From Candidatus Culexarchaeum yellowstonense (lineage in GTDB: Archaea > Thermoproteota > Methanomethylicia > Culexarchaeales > Culexarchaeaceae), in NCBI GenBank assembly GCA_024707015.1, contig JANGFR010000003.1:124001-188000 (forward strand): a stretch of 64,000 nucleotides of DNA, written 5' to 3'. The notes below the pieces were generated by a model, which was given only the letters and a program-made list of their open reading frames with translations, did no database searches and had not been told where the DNA came from. The position numbers and the translations under genes are program-made. This document shows positions 45,023 through 55,342 of the stretch, piece after piece. Numbering within the stretch: position 1 is the stretch's first letter; each line of letters begins with the position of its first letter.

Positions 45023-45280
45023 ATGAATGAGAGAAGAACAAAATATGAAATATACGCTGAAATACTGGAAGCAGTTTTGAGGAGGGGGCCATTACCGATA
45101 ACTAGAATAGCTTATGGAGCAGGCCTACCAGTGGATAGAGCTAAAAGAGCTGTGCAATTCCTAGTTAGCAAAGGTCTGCTGAAAGAGGAGAATATAGGAG
45201 ACATGAAAGTTTACATTCTAACCAAGAGGGGTGGAGAACTCCTAGAAGCCTTAAAGGTGATAAGGAAATATATGAGTTAA
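45023..45280 (+). CDS. winged-helix DNA-binding protein
   Basis: An 85-residue wHTH protein (YEIYAEILEAVLRRGPLPITRIAYGAGLPVDRAKRAVQFLVSKGLLKEENIGDMKVYILTKRG), the size of archaeal one-domain regulators. It is 26 bases downstream of the bactofilin-like gene and may be co-transcribed. It could control that gene. Confidence 0.85.
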   Translation: MNERRTKYEIYAEILEAVLRRGPLPITRIAYGAGLPVDRAKRAVQFLVSKGLLKEENIGDMKVYILTKRGGELLEALKVIRKYMS

Positions 45281-45370
45281 TGAAGGTAAACTCTTCATCA
45301 ATAACATTATTAAGCTTAAATTTACATTATATCTGTTAATGGCTTTCATGGGTACTGCATTGGTGAATTT

Positions 45371-47692
45371 ATGGTTAAAGCTTTGAGGATTAGGGTTGTG
45401 GGTGTAGTTCAGGGGGTTGGATTTAGACCATTCATATATAGGCTTGCCACAAACCTAAACCTTAAGGGGTATGTTGTCAATCTTGGTGGTAGTGAAGTTG
45501 AAATCCACATTGAAGGTGAGAAAATTGAAGATTTTATGAAGAGGATGAATTTGGAGAAGCCTCCACAGGCAAAGATCCTTAAAGTCATTGTTGAGGATGT
45601 TGAGCCCATTGGGTTTGATAGATTTGAGATTGGGGAGAGTATGAGGAAGGCTACTGTTAGGAGTATGATTCCACCAGACATCGCCATATGCGAACACTGT
45701 GTTGAAGAGGTTTTGAATGATAATACAAGATTTCATAATTATCATTGGAATAGTTGTGCATGGTGTGGACCTAGATTCTCAATGATGTATAAGATACCAT
45801 ACGATAGGGAGAATACAAGTATTCGTGTCTTCAAATTCTGCAATGAATGCTCATACGACTACTCAAACCCAAATAATGTTAGGAGATTTCACGGTCAAGG
45901 TATAAGTTGCCCAAAATGTGGACCAAAAACACATGTATATGATATGGATGGATTGGAGATTAAAGTTGAAGATCCACTTGATTTTGCTGCTGAAAAGATA
46001 CTTGGTGGAGGTATATTAGCGGTTAAGGGGGTTGGAGGATACCACATAGCATGCCTAGCCTCAAGGGATGATGTAGTTGCTGAATTGAGGTTTAGGAAGA
46101 GGAGGCCAATGCAACCCTTCGCACTCATGGCTAAAGATTACGGTGTAGTTGAAGAAATTGCAATTCCACCTGAGGGGGCTAGGGAATTACTGGAATCTCC
46201 TCAGAGACCAATAGTCATCATGCCTAAGAGGGGTGGAGCTAAAGTCTCTGAGCTCGTGGCTCCAGGATTGAATACCATTGGAGTTATGCTACCATACACG
46301 GCATTCCAACACCTACTATTAAGGAGGATTCCAGATGGCTTCCTAATAATGACCAGTGGGAACCCACGTGGGAAGCCCATGTGTAGGAATCTTAAACAAG
46401 CACTCAGAGGACTTAGAGGGATAGTGGATTACATAATTGATCATGATAGGGAGATAGTTCATAGAGTTGATGATAGTGTAATTAGATTCACAGATGGTGA
46501 ACCAACATTCCTTAGGAGGGGGAGGGGGTATGCGCCAGAATGGATTGAAACTGGAATTGAATTGAGTGATTCCATAGCCGTGGGAGCTGAATTACAAACT
46601 GCTGGAGCTGTTGGATTTGAAGATAAGGTGATAGTGACACAATATATTGGCGATATAGATGAAGCAGCTCAACTTGAAGAACTCGACGGTGAATTGTCAT
46701 GGTTAATAGAGACATACCACTTAAACCCGGAGATAATTGCCATGGACATGCACCCACTATACAGCAATAGGAAGCTAGCTGAAAATATGTCAAAGAGATT
46801 TAACGCCAAATTAATTGAAGTACAGCATCACCATGCACATAGCGCTTCAATTATGGCTGAATATGGATTTAAAGTTGAAGATACGGTTGTAGCTATAGCT
46901 ATTGATGGAACTGGGTATGGGGATGATGGTGGAATATGGGGTGGAGAAGTACTATTGGCAACATACACATCTTATAGGAGGATTGGAAGTCTAAAATCAT
47001 TCCACCTACCAGGAGGAGACACAGCAGCAACATACCCAGTTAAACCATTGATAAGCCTAATGGCATCGACAGGATACAGCTGGGATGAAGTCAACAATAT
47101 AATTGAGGAAAGGGGGTTAATGAATACACTACCACATGGAGTTAAAGAGGCAAACATGACTTACATGATGGCGAAAAGTGGGAGGGGGGCATTGGTTACG
47201 AGTATAGGGAGAACCCTAGATGCCCTCTCAGCAATACTCGGCGCATGCACATTAAGAACATATGAGGGGGAGCCGCCAATGAAACTTGAATCAATAGCAG
47301 AGGGGGGAAGGGAAGTACCATACAAACCAAGAATAATCGACGTGGATGGCATATCAAGAGTGGACACCACAGACCTATTAAAATGGGTTATAAATGGATT
47401 GGAATCAGGGTATGATGTGAGGGATCTTGCAAAGACCGTGCTGGTAAACCTTGGGAGAGCTCTTGGAATCATAACCTTAAAAGCGATTAAAGGGGCTAGG
47501 AATATCAAGCAAACAGTATTGGCAAGTGGAGGAGCTGCAGTAAACACCCAAATAATTAGGGGGATTAAGGAGGTATTAAAGGAAGAAGGTTTAGAAATCC
47601 GCCTCCCAAGGAAAATGCCGCCTGGAGATGGTGGAGTAGCTCTGGGGCAATTAATGATAGCCAATTGTAAATTGGAGTATGAGGGGGTTTAG
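45371..47692 (+). CDS. hypF: [NiFe]-hydrogenase maturation carbamoyltransferase HypF
   Basis: 773 residues. An acylphosphatase domain has VQGVGFR (13-19). Two HypF zinc fingers follow (CEHC...CAWC and CNEC...CPKC, about 106-190). Next come a YrdC-like domain (about 200-390) and a Kae1-like domain with HHHAHSASIMAE and an ASGGAAVNTQI end. HypF transfers carbamoyl phosphate to HypE to make the active-site cyanide ligands. The gene shows that the organism makes a NiFe hydrogenase, but no other hyp or hydrogenase gene is in the window. Confidence 0.95.
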   Translation: MVKALRIRVVGVVQGVGFRPFIYRLATNLNLKGYVVNLGGSEVEIHIEGEKIEDFMKRMNLEKPPQAKILKVIVEDVEPIGFDRFEIGESMRKATVRSMIPPDIAICEHCVEEVLNDNTRFHNYHWNSCAWCGPRFSMMYKIPYDRENTSIRVFKFCNECSYDYSNPNNVRRFHGQGISCPKCGPKTHVYDMDGLEIKVEDPLDFAAEKILGGGILAVKGVGGYHIACLASRDDVVAELRFRKRRPMQPFALMAKDYGVVEEIAIPPEGARELLESPQRPIVIMPKRGGAKVSELVAPGLNTIGVMLPYTAFQHLLLRRIPDGFLIMTSGNPRGKPMCRNLKQALRGLRGIVDYIIDHDREIVHRVDDSVIRFTDGEPTFLRRGRGYAPEWIETGIELSDSIAVGAELQTAGAVGFEDKVIVTQYIGDIDEAAQLEELDGELSWLIETYHLNPEIIAMDMHPLYSNRKLAENMSKRFNAKLIEVQHHHAHSASIMAEYGFKVEDTVVAIAIDGTGYGDDGGIWGGEVLLATYTSYRRIGSLKSFHLPGGDTAATYPVKPLISLMASTGYSWDEVNNIIEERGLMNTLPHGVKEANMTYMMAKSGRGALVTSIGRTLDALSAILGACTLRTYEGEPPMKLESIAEGGREVPYKPRIIDVDGISRVDTTDLLKWVINGLESGYDVRDLAKTVLVNLGRALGIITLKAIKGARNIKQTVLASGGAAVNTQIIRGIKEVLKEEGLEIRLPRKMPPGDGGVALGQLMIANCKLEYEGV

Positions 47693-47697
47693 TGTGG

Positions 47698-49008
47698 TTA
47701 TTGAGGTTTAATGGTTAAATCCTCCAACTCCCCAGCAACCTTTACAGCTTCCTCAATAATCTTCTCCTCATCCACCACCCTAATAACCCCATTAACCATT
47801 ATGGGTTTACCATTTATGATTACGGTATCCACATCACCACCATTTAGACAGTATAGGATCGTGTAGTATACGTCTTTTATGGGGATAACCTTAGATTTCC
47901 AAGCATTCAAAACTATGAGATCAGCCTTTGCACCTTTACCTATGAATCCAAGATTCTTGAAGCCTAAATTCATGGCTGCATTAACAGTTGAAGCTTTAAT
48001 TACATCAATAGGTTTCAATGCAGATGCACTACCATACTTCAAATTCTGTGCTACCAACATGAACTTCATCTCCCTAAACATATCTAAATCACCACAACTC
48101 AAAGGTCCATCTGTAGCTAGAGATATGGATGCACCTCTAACCATCAAATCCATTATGGGAGTAATGGCTTGTCCACCACGCATCTTAGTGAAGGGGGCAT
48201 ATGCAATTCTAGCCTTAACCCTACCAAGGAGATTCAATTCATATTCATCCATAACATAGGAGACGTGGGCTAGAAGGTGTTTTGCTCCTAGAATGCCGAG
48301 GTCATCAGCCAACTTTATTGGCGTAACACCATAAGACTCCTTAACAAACCTAACTTCATCCCTAGATTCAGATAAATGCATATGTATTGGTATGCCAGTA
48401 TCCATGGATACAGATACAGCTTCCCTCAAAGTCTCAATACTACATGAGTATAGCGAGTGAACCCCAATCATCGTGGATAAAGAATCGCTGAAGTTGAAGT
48501 ATTTCTTAGCAAAGGATAATGATTCTTTTAGGCTATGCTTAGGAGGCCCCTCATGTAGATCTATAACTGTTTTAGCTAAAACAGCCCTAACACCAGTCTC
48601 CATAACAGCTTTAGCAATCTCCTCAACATAGAAGTAATGGTCGGCGAAGGCCGTTGTACCAGACCTTATCATTGAAATTATTGAGAGTAAAGCCCCAACA
48701 TAAACATGCCTAGGTTTAAGTTGAGCTTCAATATCCCAAACCCTCCTAAGCCAATCAAACCCAGAAACCCCTGAAACAAACCCCCTAAAAATGGACATGG
48801 GTGAATGGGTATGGGTATTTATGAGTCCAGGCATAACAATACTCCTAGAATCACCATAAACAACCTCAACACCATAATCCCTAACTAAACCTAAATCTCC
48901 AACATCAACTATAATGCCACTATCAGAATCAACCACCACCACACCATCCCAAAAAACCCTTGAATATTCATCCATGGTTACAACTATGCCCCTAACCCCA
49001 AACAACAA
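47698..49008 (-). CDS. amidohydrolase, SAH/MTA-deaminase-like
   Basis: A TRZ/ATZ-type amidohydrolase (436 residues). MPGLINTHTHSPMSIFRG carries the HxH metal site, HMHLSESRDE and HVSYV the next histidines, and SLATDGPLSCGDLDMF the metal Asp. These match S-adenosylhomocysteine/methylthioadenosine deaminases (MtaD type). The frame is open to an ATG at 49068, but only from TTG 49008 does it match the family start (LLFGVRGIVVTMD), so the start is uncertain. It ends six bases from hypF, tail to tail. Confidence 0.82.
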   Translation of the reverse strand: MLFGVRGIVVTMDEYSRVFWDGVVVVDSDSGIIVDVGDLGLVRDYGVEVVYGDSRSIVMPGLINTHTHSPMSIFRGFVSGVSGFDWLRRVWDIEAQLKPRHVYVGALLSIISMIRSGTTAFADHYFYVEEIAKAVMETGVRAVLAKTVIDLHEGPPKHSLKESLSFAKKYFNFSDSLSTMIGVHSLYSCSIETLREAVSVSMDTGIPIHMHLSESRDEVRFVKESYGVTPIKLADDLGILGAKHLLAHVSYVMDEYELNLLGRVKARIAYAPFTKMRGGQAITPIMDLMVRGASISLATDGPLSCGDLDMFREMKFMLVAQNLKYGSASALKPIDVIKASTVNAAMNLGFKNLGFIGKGAKADLIVLNAWKSKVIPIKDVYYTILYCLNGGDVDTVIINGKPIMVNGVIRVVDEEKIIEEAVKVAGELEDLTIKPQ

Positions 49009-49088
49009 AACACACCAATAATATTTAACATGCAACAAACATTTAACCATAAACCTTAAATCATGCATCCAACAAAGGGAGAATAGAG

Positions 49089-49616
49089 GTGATTTATATC
49101 TCGCATAAAGTTAAGAGAGTAGCCATCCTAGCTGGACCAGAATACGAAGACCTAGAATTACACTACCCATTATTAAGGCTTAAGGAAGCAGGATTCGATG
49201 TGAAAGTTATAGCACTCACAAAAGATCCAGTTAAAGGTAAACATGGATTAACAGTAAAACCAGATTTAACATTCACCGAAGCTAAACCTGAAGAATTTGA
49301 TTGCGTAGTAATACCTGGAGGATGGGCGCCTGACACACTTAGGAGATATAAGGAGGTACTTGACTTCGTTAAGAATATCGCCGCAAGAGGGATAGTAGCA
49401 GCCATATGCCATGGACCACAAATACTAATATCAGCAGGACTCCTAAAAGGTAAACGCATAACCTGCGTATCAGCCATCAAAGACGATGTAATAAATGCTG
49501 GAGCAGAATACCTAAATGAACCCGTAGTTGTAGATGGAAACATGATAACCTCAAGAATACCCCCAGACCTACCATACTTCTGCCAAGAAATAATAAAAGC
49601 ACTACAAAAGGAATAG
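49089..49616 (+). CDS. DJ-1/PfpI family protein
   Basis: A 175-residue DJ-1/PfpI protein with the nucleophile elbow AAICHGPQ (C107, H108) and an E20 in AGPEYEDLE. Family members act as proteases, chaperones or deglycases. GTG 49089 is preceded by GGGAG. It is divergent from the amidohydrolase. Confidence 0.9.
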   Translation: MIYISHKVKRVAILAGPEYEDLELHYPLLRLKEAGFDVKVIALTKDPVKGKHGLTVKPDLTFTEAKPEEFDCVVIPGGWAPDTLRRYKEVLDFVKNIAARGIVAAICHGPQILISAGLLKGKRITCVSAIKDDVINAGAEYLNEPVVVDGNMITSRIPPDLPYFCQEIIKALQKE

Positions 49617-49697
49617 GGAAATAAAACTCGCCAAACCAACCCTCACCCACAAAATTCAAATCAAATTTTTAAACAATAAAAAAGAATAATCAACAAA

Positions 49698-50750
49698 TTA
49701 AAGTATACTTAACCCCCAATAATCCCTTAAAACCCTATTAAGATCCTCAACAACCCTCCCCCTAGGAGGTTTAAGATTAACCTCAGGTTTTAAAACTTTA
49801 ATGCCAATTATAGATTCAACATAAGCCTTTAAACCCATATTTAAACCTTCACCATAACCCCCCTCGAGGACAGTTACAAAGGATTTAACCATCCCAGAAT
49901 GCATTAAACCCATGATCATGGAGGCTATGGTGAAATATGTGATTTCAGTGGCTTCCAACATTGTTAATGGATCACCTGCATGGGAGTCAAATCCAGCTGA
50001 AACCACAACCCCCTCAGGCTTAAAAACTTCAATTAAAGGTTTAACCACATTGTCAAGCAACCATAAATATTCAGGGTCACCAGTGAATGCTGGTAGTGGT
50101 ATGTTGATTTTAGATCCCTCAGCACCAATGCCACCAACATCCCAAACACTTCCAGTTCCAGGGTAAATCCCCTCTTGATGAAGATCCACATGCAAAACTT
50201 TAGGTTCCCTCCAAAATATGTCTTGAGTTCCATTACCATGATGAGCATCAAAATCCAATATAAAAACTCTCAATCCAGAATCAAGCATGGCTTGGGCAGC
50301 TGCAGCGGAATTGTTGAATATGCAGAATCCAAGGGTTGGAGCACCCATAGCCCAACCATCCCTACCAGCATGATGACCTGGAGGTCTAGGCATAATCAGC
50401 CAAGGCTCACCAGACTCTAGGGATTTAATTGAAGCATAATATGATGTGGAAATAAACCTAGATGCAACTTGAAAAGTTTTCCCAGTAACATACGTATCTG
50501 AATCTATATAATGAAACCCCCTCCCACACTCCTCCTCAATAAGGAATATATAATGCTTCGAATGAATCAACTTCAACTTCTCAAAATCACCCTCAAAAGT
50601 CCCATGAACCCTAATACCACTCCAAGCTTCAGAAGCCTTTAAAACAGAAAATGCATCATCAACCCTCCTAGGATGCTCAGGATGCCTACCACTAGGATCC
50701 GAATGCAACCTATGAACCTCATCATAAACCAAATTCAACACACAAAACAT
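49698..50750 (-). CDS. histone-deacetylase-family (acetylpolyamine amidohydrolase-like) protein
   Basis: A 350-residue zinc deacetylase of the HDAC superfamily. PGHHAGRDGW has the catalytic His pair, FDAHHGNGTQDIFW the zinc ligands, and VSAGFDSHAGDPL the third ligand. Archaeal members deacetylate polyamines or protein lysines; the target is not known here. ATG 50750 gives the usual start (MFCVLNLVYDEVHRLH). Confidence 0.9.
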   Translation of the reverse strand: MFCVLNLVYDEVHRLHSDPSGRHPEHPRRVDDAFSVLKASEAWSGIRVHGTFEGDFEKLKLIHSKHYIFLIEEECGRGFHYIDSDTYVTGKTFQVASRFISTSYYASIKSLESGEPWLIMPRPPGHHAGRDGWAMGAPTLGFCIFNNSAAAAQAMLDSGLRVFILDFDAHHGNGTQDIFWREPKVLHVDLHQEGIYPGTGSVWDVGGIGAEGSKINIPLPAFTGDPEYLWLLDNVVKPLIEVFKPEGVVVSAGFDSHAGDPLTMLEATEITYFTIASMIMGLMHSGMVKSFVTVLEGGYGEGLNMGLKAYVESIIGIKVLKPEVNLKPPRGRVVEDLNRVLRDYWGLSIL

Positions 50751-50877
50751 CACTAAAATATTATATTTATAATGTATTATATATTGCAATTCACAGCAAC
50801 TCAATATCTATCAGTAAGGAATTAATAATTAAGAGGAAACATAAAGAATTATGATGATGGAGCATGTCTGGGATTAT

Positions 50878-51672
50878 TTATGGTTTTGTAATCATTCTAA
50901 TGGTTGCTAGTATGAGTATTAAGCCTAATATAATTTTTAGGTTGCTTTCTGGTGCTTCAACTACTAGGCTAGCTCCCATGTATGAGCCTATTACTGTTGC
51001 TATGCCCATGGAGCCTGCTACGATCACACCGTAACTGTTCATGTGACCCATCCTCTGATGCTTTAATAGTCCACTGCTGATTGTTGGGATTGAGACTAGT
51101 AGGCTTGTGGTCCCCGCCAACTTGATGTCCATGCCGAATAGGAACATTAGGATTGGTATTCTGAATTCCCCTCCAGCTACACCAAACATTCCCGAAATCA
51201 CCCCTATCACTAAACCGGATAAGGCTGCTAGGATTGAGAGTGTTGGTTCTGTTAGTGAAATCTTTCCTATGGGCCATCCCCATAATGGTTCAGAAATTAT
51301 TCTAAATCCGACTAATATGAGGAAGATGGCAAGCAACTTCTTTAGGATTTTCGTGGGCAGTTTACCTGTCAATGCGGCTCCCATATAGGCTCCAATTATG
51401 GATCCAATAGACATGGTTAAGGCTATCCATAGTGATTCTTGAGAGAATATTCCAAGTTGAAATCTTCTGAGGAATGATGTTGACACTGATAGGAGACCTA
51501 TAACTAAATTTACTGCCACACTGATTAGGATTGGCAGATTTGCCACATAGAGGAGGACTGGAAGTCTAAATTCACCTCCACCCACACCTATAAGTCCAGC
51601 TGCAAACCCGAATAGTAAACCGAAAAATGCACTTAAGAGGACTCTGAAAACATGGATATCCCTAGCGCACAT
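50878..51672 (-). CDS. TauE/SafE-family membrane protein (sulfite/organic anion exporter)
   Basis: A 264-residue, seven- to eight-helix TauE/SafE protein with the two-fold GLIGVGGGEFRLPVLL and GMFGVAGGEFRIPILM repeats. Family members export sulfite or sulfoacetate, or move other anions. It is a single gene here. Confidence 0.9.
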   Translation of the reverse strand: MCARDIHVFRVLLSAFFGLLFGFAAGLIGVGGGEFRLPVLLYVANLPILISVAVNLVIGLLSVSTSFLRRFQLGIFSQESLWIALTMSIGSIIGAYMGAALTGKLPTKILKKLLAIFLILVGFRIISEPLWGWPIGKISLTEPTLSILAALSGLVIGVISGMFGVAGGEFRIPILMFLFGMDIKLAGTTSLLVSIPTISSGLLKHQRMGHMNSYGVIVAGSMGIATVIGSYMGASLVVEAPESNLKIILGLILILATIRMITKP

Positions 51673-51761
51673 ATTGATACTTAAGTGTATTAATCCAACT
51701 AATTAAGGTTGACATTTAGTTTTATGAGGGGTGCAGTATGATTTTGTGGATGAGATGACAT

Positions 51762-52868
51762 TCATGTTAAGTGGCGTTCCTTTACAAGCAATTCCACTGG
51801 CTTGTAATCGTAATTTAAATTGAAACTTCTTGGACCAATAATTTCAAGCCCCCTTGGAGTCCTCCATTCCCTTGGTCCAGGTGCCACAACTATTTTAACC
51901 TTCATTCCCACGTTAATTTTACTGTTGACAACTCCATAACCATCTTCATTTAACATTATTATTAAGTCTGGTGGCATGGCTATTGGCTCTTCATCCATCC
52001 ATGCAAATATATTCTCATTTTTAACCCAAATTCTGAGTGTACTAGATGCATGTTTCCCAAAACCCTTAACATATACATTTCCAATTAGGAAGCCTTCAAC
52101 TTCATTCAATTCATATCTATCGATAACCCCCTCGAAAATCACGTATCCATTGAGCTCCTCAGCTATTTTGGAGGCTACATCTAAACCTTTAGATTTAGCT
52201 TCATCAACCACTTCACCAATCTCAATGGCTCTACTCACACTACCATTAATTGCAACTCTACGGGCAACATCAACTTTAACTGGGCTATCTATGACGAAAA
52301 CTGAACCCGAAACTTGACTTGCAATCCCCCTAACAATACCCTCATAATTGCCAATTGACGAGTATTCCTTGAAGATTATGTAGTCGCCATGGGGTGAAGC
52401 TATAACACTTGGGGCGAGACTTAAACCATTCAAGTAATATGTGCTATGGGTGAGTTCTGGGACACTCCTACCAGCTTGATCCCCATCAAGTAGTGGTAGA
52501 TTTAGGATTGAAGCTAAATGTAGAGCTATAGCAGTATTTCCACCACCAATCTCAGTGGCCACAAACCCCTCCAACCTAGAACCCAAAACGCCCTCCAAAA
52601 TCTTGAGAGCTTTCAACATAACGTCCTCAGTGAAGCTCTTCCTAGATGATTTGGATTTAGGGCTTGGCATACTCCCAGCAAAGTATGGCGTTGCCACATG
52701 GGAATCTAAATTCAATTCATCAAAGGAGCATAATTTAAGACTCCTCCCACAATTCAAATCTTCACATAGAAGTTTAAATCCACGATCAGGATCTCCTCCA
52801 CCACCAACCCCAAGGATTGTTGCGCCAATAATTAGATGCTTCACATCACTATAGTTTAAGAGCCTCAT
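51762..52868 (-). CDS. DUF917 family protein
   Basis: A 368-residue DUF917 protein (ATILGVGGGGDPDRGFKLL, ATEIGGGNTAIALHLASILNLPLLDGDQAGRSVPELTHST-type blocks). DUF917 members often sit beside hydantoinase-like genes; biochemical function is unclear. It faces away from the ceramidase-like gene across a 120-base divergent promoter. Confidence 0.88.
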   Translation of the reverse strand: MRLLNYSDVKHLIIGATILGVGGGGDPDRGFKLLCEDLNCGRSLKLCSFDELNLDSHVATPYFAGSMPSPKSKSSRKSFTEDVMLKALKILEGVLGSRLEGFVATEIGGGNTAIALHLASILNLPLLDGDQAGRSVPELTHSTYYLNGLSLAPSVIASPHGDYIIFKEYSSIGNYEGIVRGIASQVSGSVFVIDSPVKVDVARRVAINGSVSRAIEIGEVVDEAKSKGLDVASKIAEELNGYVIFEGVIDRYELNEVEGFLIGNVYVKGFGKHASSTLRIWVKNENIFAWMDEEPIAMPPDLIIMLNEDGYGVVNSKINVGMKVKIVVAPGPREWRTPRGLEIIGPRSFNLNYDYKPVELLVKERHLT

Positions 52869-52988
52869 AATTCACCCAAATAGGATTTAACAACCATAAG
52901 TATATATGAGCTTTTATCGAGAAGATTCAATTGAAAAGTGGAGAAGCCTGTAAAGGTTTGATTGCCCTACAAGTTTGGGTGATGTGAT

Positions 52989-54245
52989 TTGAGGGTTGGA
53001 TTTGAAGTTTTGGATGTTACACCACCAATAGGGGTTAGACTTGGAGGATATGCACATAGATTAGCTAAACCATCAAAATCCATCCACGACCCACTATACG
53101 TACACACAATATTCCTAGAGGGGGATGGTGGCGAAGCACTAATAGTCAGCATGGATGTTCTAGGTGTAAGTAGAGATTTAGCTGAAGGAATTAAAGATGA
53201 AATATCCAGGAGGACTGGATTGGGGAGGAAGGCAATATTCCTAACAGCCACACATACGCATTCAGGACCTGAAACAGTAACGCCAATGTGGCCTAACACA
53301 TACCCATACACCGATAGGGAGAAGGCGACTTTGGAGGAGTGGATTGAGAAGCTTAAGGATAGGATTGCTGGGGCAAGTTTAATTGCAATGAATAGGATTG
53401 CTAAAGCTGAAATTAGAGTTGGAACCACGAAGGCTGAGGACTTAACATACAATAGGACGTATAAGGGTGGCTTGGTGGATGAGGATATCCCATACATATA
53501 CTTCAAAACAGACTATGGGAGGATGATCCTAATGAATTATACATGCCACCCAGTATGCAACACTGATTTAGGGATATCATCAGACTATCCTGGAGCCATA
53601 TACAGCAAAATGGATGAGTATAAGGTTAAATGTACATTCACAACTGGAGCCTCCGGGGATATTGATCCAAAATTTAAGGGTAGAAGCTACATGGATAAAA
53701 TGGCTTCAAAAATAGCATTAAACGTTCTAGAAGACTTAACAAGTAAATCCATAGAACTTGAAAGGGCAGATCTCGATGTTGAAGAAGTCCATGTGAATGT
53801 GAAGTTTAAGGAGCCCCCAAGAATTATAGAGGCGAAAAGGAGGTATGAGGAAGCCTTGAGAGAGTATGGTGGAAGACTGGATGAGGAGGAGTACATGTGG
53901 AAACTACTATACGCTGAGGAGGAGTATGAAGTTGCAAAGGATGGTAGAATAATGGTTGAAACATTATTCAAAATCTTGAGGATTGGGAGGGAATTCATAA
54001 TGATATCCATACCTGGAGAATTATTTGTGGAGCATGGTTTAAAGATTAAAAGCCACACATATTCAGCTGGATATGGGCATATTATGCTATCAAACTACTC
54101 TGAAGACTACATTGGATACATACCAGACATGAAGGCATATGAAATAGATGCATATGAAACGAAACTGACTAGGTGGAGTAGGATAACACCACAATCAGCA
54201 AACGAACTAGTATCAAGGATAATTGGAATGGTTAGACAAATGTAG
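52989..54245 (+). CDS. neutral-ceramidase-like hydrolase
   Basis: 418 residues resembling the N-terminal catalytic domain of neutral/alkaline non-lysosomal ceramidases: VGFEVLDVTPPIGVRLGGYA, then FLTATHTHSGPET (zinc histidines) and NYTCHPVC. Unlike secreted bacterial ceramidases it has no signal peptide and no C-terminal Ig-like domain, so a cytoplasmic amidase with a different substrate is likely. The TTG start follows GGTGATGTGAT. Confidence 0.8.
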   Translation: MRVGFEVLDVTPPIGVRLGGYAHRLAKPSKSIHDPLYVHTIFLEGDGGEALIVSMDVLGVSRDLAEGIKDEISRRTGLGRKAIFLTATHTHSGPETVTPMWPNTYPYTDREKATLEEWIEKLKDRIAGASLIAMNRIAKAEIRVGTTKAEDLTYNRTYKGGLVDEDIPYIYFKTDYGRMILMNYTCHPVCNTDLGISSDYPGAIYSKMDEYKVKCTFTTGASGDIDPKFKGRSYMDKMASKIALNVLEDLTSKSIELERADLDVEEVHVNVKFKEPPRIIEAKRRYEEALREYGGRLDEEEYMWKLLYAEEEYEVAKDGRIMVETLFKILRIGREFIMISIPGELFVEHGLKIKSHTYSAGYGHIMLSNYSEDYIGYIPDMKAYEIDAYETKLTRWSRITPQSANELVSRIIGMVRQM

Positions 54246-54308
54246 CAAATGAAATGGCTTCAAGTAACATTCTTAAATTCATAAAGGCTTAAAGATTTAT
54301 GAGGTTAA

Positions 54309-55328
54309 ATGAGGAAATTCAAAGTATTCATACCTGAACCTGAATGGCCTGAATCACATAAACTATTCGATGAAATTGCCCAAGTAATCACGGGGGAAAC
54401 TGGAGTATATTATGGTGAAGAGGAACTCATAAAAGCCCTCAAAGACTGCGATGCCATAATAATAACATCACAACACAGAGTTTCAAGGAAGGTGATCATG
54501 GAAAGCCCAAAACTTAAAGTTATAGGGAAGTATGGATCCAAACCTGGACCAGACAACGTGGATTTAGAAGCAGCCACGGAGAGGGGGATTCCAGTAGTAT
54601 ACTCACCGGAAGCCAATTCCGATAGCGTTGCAGAATTCACAGTAACCCTAACACTATGCCTACTAAAAAGGGTATGCTTCCTAGAAAACGCCCTTAAAAA
54701 TGGGATTTGGAGAGATAAACTCCTAGTGGATAGGAGGAACTTCACCCATGAACTTAAGGGTAAAGTTGTTGGTGTAATAGGTTTAGGAGCCATAGGGAAG
54801 AGGGTTGCAAGAATACTACAAGCATTTGGAGTGAAACTTTTAGGTTACGATCCATATGTGAAGCCGGAAGCCTTATCAGGGATAAATATAACTTTAACCA
54901 ACGATCTAAAACATCTACTCAAGGAATCAGATATAGTGACAATACATGCAGCTTTAACAAAGGAAACGTATCACATGATTGGTGAAGCGGAATTAAAGCT
55001 TATGAAGCCCACAGCATACCTAATAAACACGGCGCGGGGAGCCATAATTGATGAGCAAGCTCTAATAAAGGCTTTGAGGGAGGGGTGGATAGCTGGAGCA
55101 GCATTAGACGTATTTGAGAGGGAGCCTCCAAATAGAGATAACCCACTACTACAATTAAGCAACGTAATAGTCACACCACACTTCGCTTCATGCACATATG
55201 AAGCTTATGAAAGGGAAACAGTTACAGTACATAGGGATGTTATAAGAGTTTTAAGTGGATACAAGCCAGAACACATTGCAAACCCAGAAGTCCTTGAGAA
55301 GAGGGTGGATTTAAAAGATTATGCATGA
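54309..55328 (+). CDS. D-2-hydroxyacid dehydrogenase (SerA-like)
   Basis: 339 residues. The Rossmann GxGxxG is in KVVGVIGLGAIGKRVARIL. The catalytic Arg lies in INTARGAIID, the Glu in ALDVFEREPP, and the His in TPHFASCTYEA. It reduces or oxidises a 2-hydroxy acid with NAD(P). No regulatory ACT domain is present. It starts 63 bases after the ceramidase-like gene and ends 14 bases before the TPP enzyme, so one operon is likely. Confidence 0.88.
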   Translation: MRKFKVFIPEPEWPESHKLFDEIAQVITGETGVYYGEEELIKALKDCDAIIITSQHRVSRKVIMESPKLKVIGKYGSKPGPDNVDLEAATERGIPVVYSPEANSDSVAEFTVTLTLCLLKRVCFLENALKNGIWRDKLLVDRRNFTHELKGKVVGVIGLGAIGKRVARILQAFGVKLLGYDPYVKPEALSGINITLTNDLKHLLKESDIVTIHAALTKETYHMIGEAELKLMKPTAYLINTARGAIIDEQALIKALREGWIAGAALDVFEREPPNRDNPLLQLSNVIVTPHFASCTYEAYERETVTVHRDVIRVLSGYKPEHIANPEVLEKRVDLKDYA

Positions 55329-55342
55329 GGAGGGTGTAGGCT

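Noticed and set aside
49163-49639. 158-codon minus-strand frame.
   Set aside because: Shadow of the PfpI gene, which has clear motifs.
52967-53506. 179-codon minus-strand frame.
   Set aside because: Opposite strand of the ceramidase-like gene; frame openness follows codon bias of the real gene.
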